From Gammaproteobacteria bacterium (GTDB lineage Bacteria > Pseudomonadota > Gammaproteobacteria > Steroidobacterales > BM003): a stretch of DNA of 5,115 nucleotides. The stretch spans positions 1-5,115 of the forward strand of contig JAPHSC010000280.1 of the NCBI GenBank assembly GCA_026193125.1. Reading direction: 5' to 3'. This document shows, piece by piece, positions 1 through 4,870 of this stretch. The stretch's first letter is position 1; every line of letters begins with the position of its first letter. Made by a program: the position numbers and the translations under genes. The notes under the pieces were generated by a model, which did no database searches, was not told the DNA's origin, and saw nothing but the letters and a program-made list of their open reading frames with translations.

Positions 1-29
1 CCTGACGGCCCTTGCCGGAATTGACATCC

Positions 30-530
30 ATGTTCTATTTGGAAACCGAGCGTCTGCGTATTGAGCATCTGACTTTGGAGGATGCTGATTTTATTCTGCG
101 GCTGCTCAATGACTCCTCTTTTCTGGAAAATATCGGGGATAAGGGCGTGCGTAATCTGGAAGATGCCCGCAGCTATCTTCGTGACGGGCCCATGGCCAGT
201 TACAAAGAAAATGGATTTGGTCTATTTCGTGTGTCCAATAAGCATAGTGGCGCAGTCATAGGTATGTGCGGTTTGATTTCTCGTGAGGTCCTGGATGATG
301 TCGACATTGGCTATGCACTCTTGCCTGAATTCTCCGGCCAGGGCTATGCCACGGAATCGGCTAGAGCTGTCCTGGATTTTGCCAAGGAGCAACTTCACCT
401 GGACCCGATTGTCGCAGTGGTGTCACCAGGAAATAGCGCGTCGGTGAGAGTGCTCGAAAAGCTCGGTATGGAATTCACGCGAAAAGTACGCCTGGATAGC
501 ACTCAACCGGAAATCGACTTGTTTGCTTGA
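30..530 (+). CDS. GNAT family N-acetyltransferase, RimJ/RimL-like
   Basis: A 166-residue cytoplasmic acetyltransferase predicted to move an acetyl group from acetyl-CoA to an amine; the acceptor cannot be told. The N-terminus (ETERLRIEHLTLEDAD) is the typical opening of the Acetyltransf_3 group that includes RimJ, RimL and many unassigned paralogues. The acetyl-CoA loop is seen as PEFSGQGYATES at about residues 99-110, matching the Q/R-x-x-G-x-G/A motif A. It is followed by the family hallmark GNSASVRVLEKLGMEF at about 134-149, a variant of the usual N-x-x-S-x-R-x-x-E-K-x-G-F. Length is normal and the domain is complete. The start at ATG 30 was chosen because it sits just before the conserved strand. 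TTG codons at 12 and 21 are in frame but have no better ribosome site, and a stop at 3-5 limits any extension. The Shine-Dalgarno is weak (GGAA, 17-20). The nitrilase follows after 84 bases on the same strand and could be co-transcribed. Confidence 0.85.
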   Translation: MFYLETERLRIEHLTLEDADFILRLLNDSSFLENIGDKGVRNLEDARSYLRDGPMASYKENGFGLFRVSNKHSGAVIGMCGLISREVLDDVDIGYALLPEFSGQGYATESARAVLDFAKEQLHLDPIVAVVSPGNSASVRVLEKLGMEFTRKVRLDSTQPEIDLFA

Positions 531-602
531 TTCCGCATCTTCCTGTGGCGTGGCCTGGCCCGCGAGTTTTCCTGATCATCTAAAGTTAAGTCATAAATGG
601 CA

Positions 603-608
603 AAGGAG
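603..608 (+). promoter_or_regulatory. Ribosome binding site that sets the nitrilase start
   Basis: AAGGAG lies six bases before a GTG at 615 and inside the longer reading frame that begins with ATG at 597. No comparable purine-rich site stands before the ATG. The spacing is ideal for the GTG, so the shorter protein is preferred. Confidence 0.7.
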
Positions 609-614
609 AGGGTC

Positions 615-1550
615 GTGATCAAGGTAGCAATCGCCCAGGTGGCACCGGTGGTTCTGGACAAGGCGCGCACCATTGAGAAAGCGGTAGGAATTATTCGCGC
701 TGCCGCGCAAGAGGGCATCGAGCTCCTGGTTTTCCCGGAGACGTTTATCCCGACCTATCCAGCCTGGGTATGGCGCTTGCGTCCGGGTACTGATTACGGC
801 CTGAGCGAGGAACTGCACGCGCTCCTGCTGGATAATTCGGTAGATATGGAGAGCAAGGACCTGGAGCCATTGCAAGCTGTTGCTGCAGAGACCAGCATGA
901 CCGTGGTAATAGGTATGAACGAGCGAGACGGCCGATTCAGCCGGGGTACAATCTACAATGCCCTGGTTGTGATCGGTCCAGGTGGCACGATCCTGAACAG
1001 GCACCGCAAGCTTATGCCCACCAACCCCGAGCGTATGGTTTGGGGTATGGGCGATGCCAGCGGGCTGAAGGTAGTGGAAATGTCTTACGGGCGCCTGGGT
1101 GGGCTGATTTGCTGGGAGAATTTCATGCCTCTCGCGCGCTATGGCTTGTATGCCCAGGGTGTGGAGATTTACGTGGCGCCCACCTATGACCAGGGCGACG
1201 GCTGGGTCGGCAGCATGCAGCATATAGCCCGGGAGGGTCGTTGCTGGGTACTCTCGGCCGGGACCCTTTTGCGTGGCAGTGATTTTCTGCCGGATTTTCC
1301 GGGCAAGACCGAGTTATATCCCGATGACCAGGAGTGGGTGAATCCGGGTGGCTCGGTGATCGTGGCACCGGGGGGAGAGATTGTGGCCGGCCCCATGTAT
1401 CGCGACGAAGGTCTGCTGGTCTGCGAGTTGGATGCGACGCTTAGTGTCCGCGGCAAGCGCTCGCTGGATGTGGCCGGCCATTACTCCCGGCCGGATCTGT
1501 TTGAACTGGAAATAGATGGCGACCCGCTGGAACCCATAGAGTGGGATTGA
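615..1550 (+). CDS. Nitrilase / carbon-nitrogen hydrolase
   Basis: A 311-residue cytoplasmic enzyme of the nitrilase branch of the carbon-nitrogen hydrolases, predicted to hydrolyse an organic nitrile (R-CN) to the carboxylic acid and ammonia. Numbered from the GTG start, the catalytic residues are all visible: Glu42 in FPETF, Lys132 in HRKLMPT, the supporting Glu139 in NPERMVWG, and the nucleophile Cys166 in GGLICWENFMPLARY. The CWEN signature and the GDGW...QHIAREGRCWVLSAG stretch after it are typical of true nitrilases rather than amidases, NAD synthetase domains or beta-ureidopropionases. Length is normal, and the C-terminus ends shortly after the usual GHYSRPDLF segment. The start at GTG 615 rests on the strong AAGGAG at 603-608; ATG 597 would add six residues (317 aa). 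The natural substrate (aliphatic, aromatic, arylaceto-nitrile or cyanide) cannot be deduced. An APC permease lies 239 bases downstream on the same strand; a shared substrate is possible but unproven. Confidence 0.93.
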   Translation: MIKVAIAQVAPVVLDKARTIEKAVGIIRAAAQEGIELLVFPETFIPTYPAWVWRLRPGTDYGLSEELHALLLDNSVDMESKDLEPLQAVAAETSMTVVIGMNERDGRFSRGTIYNALVVIGPGGTILNRHRKLMPTNPERMVWGMGDASGLKVVEMSYGRLGGLICWENFMPLARYGLYAQGVEIYVAPTYDQGDGWVGSMQHIAREGRCWVLSAGTLLRGSDFLPDFPGKTELYPDDQEWVNPGGSVIVAPGGEIVAGPMYRDEGLLVCELDATLSVRGKRSLDVAGHYSRPDLFELEIDGDPLEPIEWD

Positions 1551-1697
1551 GATGCCTGGACTCGACAATGGCGTCGCTACCCTGAGGCCGGTACCCCTGT
1601 GGTCATATTCACGCTAAGCTCCAAGGACTTCGGGCGCGCCTGGGTAGAATTGCGTGAACGAGCGTGACTCGTAGCGGCCAAGGGAATCGCCGTAGCA

Positions 1698-1726
1698 TTG
1701 CCGGACATCGCTGAAACGACCATAAA
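1698..1726 (+). promoter_or_regulatory. Candidate sigma70 promoter for the permease
   Basis: TTGCCG (1698-1703) and CATAAA (1721-1726) each match the -35 and -10 consensus at four of six positions and are separated by exactly 17 bases. Transcription would start near 1733, which is after the ATG at 1730 and well before the ATG at 1790, agreeing with the chosen permease start. Both hexamers are imperfect, so this is suggestive only. Confidence 0.4.
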
Positions 1727-1742
1727 AACATGCGCCCGGGTT

Positions 1743-1755
1743 CAGTCCAGGACTG
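1743..1755. promoter_or_regulatory. 13-bp palindrome, possible operator before the permease
   Basis: CAGTCC-A-GGACTG is a perfect inverted repeat with a single central base. The one-base centre cannot form an RNA hairpin loop without opening base pairs, so a protein-binding site in DNA is the likelier meaning. It lies about 10 bases after the predicted transcription start and 34 bases before the permease ATG, a typical place for a repressor site. A palindrome of this length can also arise by chance. Confidence 0.3.
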
Positions 1756-1789
1756 GGTGCCAATAACAAGATCGGGAACCGACGCCTGC

Positions 1790-3097
1790 ATGAAAGTGGA
1801 CATTGAAACGGGAGAAGAGCCTCTTCCACGCCAGTTCTCGGTGGTAGGTCTCTGGCTGCTGGTGATAAACGGGATTATCGGTGCCGGTATTTTCGGCGTG
1901 CCGGCCAGGGCGGCGGAGTTGCTTGGCGCATACAGTCCCATCGCGTTTGTTTTGTGCGGCTTGTTGATGGCGCCTGTACTTTTGTGCTTTGGCGAGGTCT
2001 CCAGCTATTTCAGGGGCACGGGTGGCCCGATACTTTATGCCCGCGCGGCCTTTGGTCCGATAGTAGGTTTCCAGACCGGCTGGACCTTCTACATTGCGCG
2101 CGTTATGGCATTTGCGGCCAATATTAATTTGCTGGTCAATACGCTTGGATATTTCATCCCCGGTGCAGACAGCGGAGCCAGTCGGTTGTTTATCCTGTTG
2201 CTGATTTGTGCCTCCCTGGTATGGGTGAATGTGATTGGCGCACGCCAGGCAATGCAATCACTGGGGATTTTGACACTGTTGAAAATGCTGCCACTGGCTG
2301 TGTTGATTGGAGTCGGTATATGGCAAATTCCCCCGGAGTTTTTGCCCGCTTCTCATGTATTGGTACCTGCCGGGCGGGAATGGGGTGCGGCCCTGATTAT
2401 CCTGGTCTATGCCTTTGTAGGATTTGAATCGGGACTGGTGCCGGCAGCCGAGGCACGAGACCCCCAGCGCGACATGCCCCGGGCCTTGCTCTGGGCCTTG
2501 ATTGTCTCGACCTTGTTATATGGACTGATCCAGTCGCTGGCAGTGGCCGTTTTGCCGGACCTGGCCAGTTCCACGCGGCCTTTGGTGGATATGGCGGCGG
2601 TGCTGATGGGCCCTGCCGGTGCGGCGCTGGTCATGGCGGGGGTGGTGGCATCAGTTGGCGGCAACGTGGCCGGCGCCATGCTGTCCACGCCGAGGGCCAG
2701 TTACGTGTTGGCCCGTGAAGGTCACCTGCCAGAGTGGTTTGCCGGCGTCCATCCGGTATACAAAACCCCCAGTCACTCAGTGATTTTTTTCGGTGTTGCC
2801 GCTTTTGCCCTGGCGTCCTATGGGTCCTTTGTCTGGTTGGCGAGTATGAGCGTATTGTCCCGACTCTTGATCTACTTGCTTTGCATAGGTGCCATTCCCC
2901 GCTTGCGGGGCAAGTTCGGCAAGGACAAGGCACGTTTTCACCTTCCCGGCGGCTACCTTATTCCGATCCTGGGTGCCGCTGTTTGTATCTGGTTATTGAG
3001 CCAGGTTTCCCTGGACGCGGTACTCTCAACCGCTCTGTTCCTGGCCCTGGGCAGTGTGCTTTACCTGGTTGCTCGCAGGGAGAGGAATCGGGACTAG
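1790..3097 (+). CDS. APC superfamily amino acid permease
   Basis: A 435-residue inner-membrane transporter of the amino acid-polyamine-organocation superfamily, expected to import an amino acid or related amine by coupling to an ion or by exchange. About twelve hydrophobic segments can be picked out (roughly residues 19-38, 46-68, 86-120, 130-150, 154-178, 197-216, 231-255, 274-299, 328-346, 348-369, 389-404 and 409-427). TM1 carries the unwound substrate-binding motif IIGAGIFGVP (29-38). TM6 carries VYAFVGFES (206-214), followed by the family loop EARDPQRDMPRA. The segment after TM8, STPRASYVLAREGHLP, is also typical of APC carriers. Length is normal. ATG 1790 is preferred over in-frame ATG 1730, because the extra 20 residues resemble nothing in the family and the best promoter would start transcription after 1730; the ribosome site before 1790 is weak (CGGGAA). 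The substrate cannot be assigned. The nitrilase upstream and the P5C dehydrogenase downstream hint at amino acid or nitrogen scavenging, as inference only. Confidence 0.9.
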   Translation: MKVDIETGEEPLPRQFSVVGLWLLVINGIIGAGIFGVPARAAELLGAYSPIAFVLCGLLMAPVLLCFGEVSSYFRGTGGPILYARAAFGPIVGFQTGWTFYIARVMAFAANINLLVNTLGYFIPGADSGASRLFILLLICASLVWVNVIGARQAMQSLGILTLLKMLPLAVLIGVGIWQIPPEFLPASHVLVPAGREWGAALIILVYAFVGFESGLVPAAEARDPQRDMPRALLWALIVSTLLYGLIQSLAVAVLPDLASSTRPLVDMAAVLMGPAGAALVMAGVVASVGGNVAGAMLSTPRASYVLAREGHLPEWFAGVHPVYKTPSHSVIFFGVAAFALASYGSFVWLASMSVLSRLLIYLLCIGAIPRLRGKFGKDKARFHLPGGYLIPILGAAVCIWLLSQVSLDAVLSTALFLALGSVLYLVARRERNRD

Positions 3098-3139
3098 CCG
3101 AGCGCATGGCGCATCGCGTATGGTGGTGCGATTGAACAG

Positions 3140-3167
3140 TATGATTTCGATCTTCAGCAAGAATCGA
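3140..3167 (+). promoter_or_regulatory. Possible -10 box and short hairpin before the VOC gene
   Basis: TATGAT (3140-3145) matches the -10 consensus at five of six positions, but no acceptable -35 box stands at the right distance. Directly after it TCGAT-CTT / AAG-A-ATCGA (3147-3167) can fold into an eight-pair stem with one bulged A and a CAGC loop, 22 bases before the VOC start. There is no T run, so it is not an intrinsic terminator. Confidence 0.2.
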
Positions 3168-3189
3168 CCACAACTTTCGGGGGTAGGCA

Positions 3190-3564
3190 ATGATTGGGTA
3201 CGTGACGTTGGGCACCAATGACATCGGCAGGGCGGCGGCTTTCTACGACCAGTTGCTGGCGCAAATTGGCGCCAAGCGCTTTATGGAGTCCGAGCGATTT
3301 ATTGCATGGGGAAGAACGCCGGAACAACCCATGCTTTCAGTAATCAAGCCCTATGATGGCGCCGCGGCAACCCATGGTAATGGCACCATGATTGCGTTGG
3401 CGGTGGATGGACCGGAAGCTGTCGATGCCCTGTACAAGAAGGCCATGGAACTGGGAGCCAGCGACGAGGGCAAGCCGGGCGAACGTATGAAGGGTTTCTA
3501 CGCTGCCTATTTTCGTGACCTGGACGGGAACAAGCTGAACTGCTTTTACATGGGGGCCGGGTGA
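3190..3564 (+). CDS. VOC (glyoxalase/bleomycin-resistance fold) family protein
   Basis: A 124-residue cytoplasmic protein of the vicinal oxygen chelate superfamily, a single domain made of two beta-alpha-beta-beta-beta modules. The first module is seen in MIGYVTLGTNDIGRAAAFYDQLLAQIGAKR (cited as residues 1-20 MIGYVTLGTNDIGRAAAFYD and onward to 30). The second contains THGNGTMIALAVDGPEAVDA at 61-80 and ends with the family signature FRDLDGNKLNCFYMG at 108-122. Length is that of the small lactoylglutathione-lyase-related paralogues. The canonical metal ligands look incomplete: the usual first-strand His is Tyr4, and the Glu expected after DGNK is Asn117. Classical glyoxalase I activity is therefore doubtful; a metal-free binding or dioxygenase-like role is possible, and no substrate can be named. 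The ribosome site is modest (GGGGGTAGG just before ATG 3190). It lies 92 bases after the permease, with no clear terminator between them. Confidence 0.85.
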   Translation: MIGYVTLGTNDIGRAAAFYDQLLAQIGAKRFMESERFIAWGRTPEQPMLSVIKPYDGAAATHGNGTMIALAVDGPEAVDALYKKAMELGASDEGKPGERMKGFYAAYFRDLDGNKLNCFYMGAG

Positions 3565-3599
3565 ATCCGGCTGCTCGCCGCTGCCACCCCGGGTCGGGG
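3556..3599 (+). repeat. Two GC-rich inverted repeats at the end of the VOC gene
   Basis: GCCGG-GTGAAT-CCGGC (3556-3571) puts the VOC stop codon in the loop of a five-pair stem. Sixteen bases later CCCCG-GGT-CGGGG (3587-3599) forms a second five-pair all-GC stem. Neither is followed by a T run, so they are not textbook intrinsic terminators. They could slow 3' decay or mark an imperfect transcript end. Confidence 0.35.
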
Positions 3600-3670
3600 G
3601 AGGGATAGCGATCAAGCCTGTCCAAGGTAAAATGTAAATATTCCTGGATCGCGATGACCTTGTTGTTTAT

Positions 3671-3677
3671 GAGGAGG
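3671..3677 (+). promoter_or_regulatory. Strong ribosome binding site for the four-TM membrane protein
   Basis: GAGGAGG lies four bases before ATG 3682. It is the closest match to the anti-Shine-Dalgarno in the window, although the spacing is slightly tight. It fixes the start of the downstream gene and suggests efficient translation. Confidence 0.7.
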
Positions 3678-3681
3678 TTCG

Positions 3682-4086
3682 ATGAGTTCTGGCATGTTCT
3701 ATCCCGTATTGCTGCTGGCAATCGTCGCTGCTTCCTTTTTTGGCGCCTGGTTTGCAGTTCTGGGGACACGCTGGTCGGCCGCCTTTGACGCATCCTACTG
3801 GACGGTGTTTTCTGCGACTTTGCTGGCCTACGCCGGTACCATGGTGATGGCCCTGGTCTTGTCCTTGACGGGTCTGGCGTCAGTCTTTGGACCCAATACA
3901 CTTCTTGCCATTCTTCCGCTGAGCCTGTTGCTCATCACCGCCGTCCTTTATGGGCTCATGATCCGCTATCCCAAGGGTGGAGGTGCGGTTGGCCTGTCAC
4001 TGGGTATTCGGGTCGCTATCGTTCAATTGGGCCTGACTGCGCTGACAGGCGTTGCGGTGGTGGCGGGAACGCAATGGTTGTCCTGA
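3682..4086 (+). CDS. Small four-TM integral membrane protein of unknown function
   Basis: A 134-residue hydrophobic protein predicted to sit in the inner membrane. Four membrane segments are visible at about residues 7-28, 40-64, 72-94 and 104-130, with short charged or polar links (GTRWSAAFDAS at 28-38, RYPKGGG at 95-101). The positive residues around 95-98 suggest that the loop between TM3 and TM4 is cytoplasmic, which would place both ends in the periplasm; this is weak evidence. The size, four-helix layout and the AAxFFGAWFxVLG start recall DUF1761-like proteins, but the tell-tale residues are too few for a firm assignment. No catalytic or binding motif is seen. The start is set by the GAGGAGG ribosome site at 3671-3677. 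It is followed by the lipoprotein gene after 49 bases, so the two may share a transcript. The overall reading frame is convincing; the function is unknown. Confidence 0.8.
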   Translation: MSSGMFYPVLLLAIVAASFFGAWFAVLGTRWSAAFDASYWTVFSATLLAYAGTMVMALVLSLTGLASVFGPNTLLAILPLSLLLITAVLYGLMIRYPKGGGAVGLSLGIRVAIVQLGLTALTGVAVVAGTQWLS

Positions 4087-4135
4087 TATTCGGCCGCCAG
4101 AATTTGGAGTGGCCCTTGGTGCCGAGAACCCTCTT

Positions 4136-4312
4136 ATGAAAAAAATAGTTCTGCTAATTTTGTTAGGTACGTTCTGTCTTGCGGCTTGCGAGCCCGAGGT
4201 GGGAAGTCCTGCCTGGTGCGAGAAGATGGACAAGACGTCCAAAGCTGACTGGACGGCCAATCAGGCGGCTGACTACATGAAATACTGCGTACTCGAGCAA
4301 GAACGGCATTAG
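4136..4312 (+). CDS. Small DUF3012-like lipoprotein
   Basis: A 58-residue precursor with a classic lipoprotein signal: MKK, a hydrophobic core (residues 4-13) and the lipobox LAAC with the lipidated Cys18. The residue after the Cys is Glu, not Asp, so sorting to the outer membrane is expected. The mature part is only about 41 residues and contains the pattern EVGSPAWCEKM...ADWTANQAADYMKYC. This agrees with the DUF3012 family, small lipoproteins known mainly from Gammaproteobacteria and of unknown function. Cys28 and Cys51 are the only other cysteines in the mature chain and could form a disulfide in the periplasm. ATG 4136 was chosen because it gives a perfect signal peptide; an in-frame upstream ATG at 4052 would add 28 residues overlapping the membrane-protein gene and destroy the signal. 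The ribosome site is weak (GAGAA, 4124-4128). Its stop codon overlaps the Shine-Dalgarno of the next gene. Confidence 0.85.
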   Translation: MKKIVLLILLGTFCLAACEPEVGSPAWCEKMDKTSKADWTANQAADYMKYCVLEQERH

Positions 4313-4316
4313 GGAG
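4311..4316 (+). promoter_or_regulatory. Ribosome binding site overlapping the lipoprotein stop codon
   Basis: AGGGAG shares its first two bases with the TAG stop of the lipoprotein gene and stands six bases before ATG 4323. This arrangement points to one mRNA and probable translational coupling of the two genes. An out-of-frame ATG at 4319 is also present but leads only to a short frame. Confidence 0.65.
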
Positions 4317-4322
4317 CCATGC

Positions 4323-4748
4323 ATGCTACGCGAAGCCCAAGCCACCGATGTGGCAGCGCTGAATTCATTGCGCCTGCGGGTGAAACAAAACATCCTGTCC
4401 CGGCCACTCTGGCTCACCGAAGCGCGGACCTTGACGGCCATAACCGAGACAGGGCGTGGTTGGGTGTGGGAGGAAAATGGCATGATCCTGGGGTTTAGCG
4501 TAGCCAACGCCAGCGAGCGTAATATTTGGGCGCTATTCGTGGAGCCGGGATTCGAGGGTCGCGGTATAGGCCGCCAGTTGCTTGACCAGGCCGTACAGTG
4601 GTTATGGAGTCTGTCCTCACGCAACATCTGGTTGAGCACCGATCGTGATACACGTGCCGAGAGCGTGTATCGGGCTGCTGGTTGGCAAGAGGTGGCACAG
4701 CTGGAGAATGGGGATATTCGTTTTGAACTGGCACGTGGCCGGGAATAG
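4323..4748 (+). CDS. GNAT family N-acetyltransferase
   Basis: A 141-residue cytoplasmic acetyltransferase of the compact Acetyltransf_1 type. The first strand and helix are MLREAQATDVAALNSLRLRV. The acetyl-CoA pyrophosphate loop is VEPGFEGRGIGRQLL at residues 73-87 (R-G-x-G-R form of motif A), and motif B is RAESVYRAAGWQEV at 111-124, where the Tyr (residue 116) sits at the position often used as general acid. The domain is complete and of normal length. The acceptor is unknown; members of this group act on amino acids, polyamines, peptides or small toxins. The start at ATG 4323 is supported by AGGGAG at 4311-4316. It is tightly linked to the lipoprotein upstream, with a 10-base gap, but a functional partnership between a periplasmic lipoprotein and a cytoplasmic acetyltransferase is not obvious. 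It is not closely similar to the first GNAT in the window, so a recent duplication is unlikely. Confidence 0.87.
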   Translation: MLREAQATDVAALNSLRLRVKQNILSRPLWLTEARTLTAITETGRGWVWEENGMILGFSVANASERNIWALFVEPGFEGRGIGRQLLDQAVQWLWSLSSRNIWLSTDRDTRAESVYRAAGWQEVAQLENGDIRFELARGRE

Positions 4749-4807
4749 AGGCAGCGTGGGCAGCAGCTTGAATTTTTCGCTACGAAACCAAACCAGGGCA
4801 AGAGTAT

Positions 4808-4825
4808 TGCCGCATTAATTCGGCA
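4808..4825. promoter_or_regulatory. 18-bp dyad, possible operator before the P5C dehydrogenase gene
   Basis: TGCCGcATTAATtCGGCA is symmetric around its centre at 16 of 18 positions; only the lower-case pair breaks it. It lies 45 bases before the ATG of the dehydrogenase gene in a 122-base gap without other genes. An AT-rich core flanked by GC-rich arms is typical of binding sites for dimeric regulators. It could also fold as a five-pair RNA hairpin with an eight-base loop, but no T run follows. No convincing -35/-10 pair was found next to it. Confidence 0.4.
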
Positions 4826-4870
4826 GGATGTGCCCGACACGCGCGCTTTGTGAACCAGGGGATGAGGTCG

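Larger units (their letters stand above)
1551..1789 (+). other. Non-coding gap between nitrilase and permease
   Basis: No credible gene is seen in these 239 bases; open frames here are short or lie antisense to the neighbours. The stretch holds a candidate sigma70 promoter (1698-1726), a 13-bp palindrome (1743-1755) and a small hairpin ACGAG-CGTGA-CTCGT (1658-1672) that has no T run after it. It probably separates the nitrilase and permease transcription units. Confidence 0.5.

Noticed and set aside
592..597. CATAAA as a -10 box for the nitrilase
   Set aside because: The matching -35 positions carry TTCCTG or similar, a poor fit, so no promoter is claimed.
591..1223. Open frame of 210 codons on the minus strand
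   Set aside because: It is antisense to the nitrilase and spans its catalytic core region; the translation has no recognisable domain.
30..1550. GNAT plus nitrilase as part of the Nit1C cluster known from some bacteria
   Set aside because: That cluster also contains a radical SAM protein, an AIR synthase-like protein and a flavoprotein around the nitrilase. None of these is present, and the GNAT lies upstream of the nitrilase.
1552..1617. Tiny 21-codon frame starting one base after the nitrilase stop
   Set aside because: It is too short, lacks its own ribosome site and resembles no known peptide.
1551..1667. In-frame continuation of 38 codons after the nitrilase TGA, suggesting readthrough or a premature stop
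   Set aside because: The nitrilase already ends at the usual place for the family, and an open stretch of this length after a stop is not rare by chance.
3628..3640. TAAAAT and TAAATA as -10 boxes for the four-TM membrane protein
   Set aside because: No reasonable -35 hexamer lies at 15-18 bases upstream of either; AT-richness alone is not enough.
3344..3901. Open frame of 185 codons on the minus strand
   Set aside because: It crosses the VOC gene, the gap and the membrane-protein gene in antisense, with a basic Arg/Pro-rich translation typical of a shadow frame.
4729..4745. TGGCACG resembling the -24 part of a sigma54 promoter
   Set aside because: The -12 element is absent at the required distance (CGGGA instead of TTGCA) and the site lies inside the GNAT coding region.
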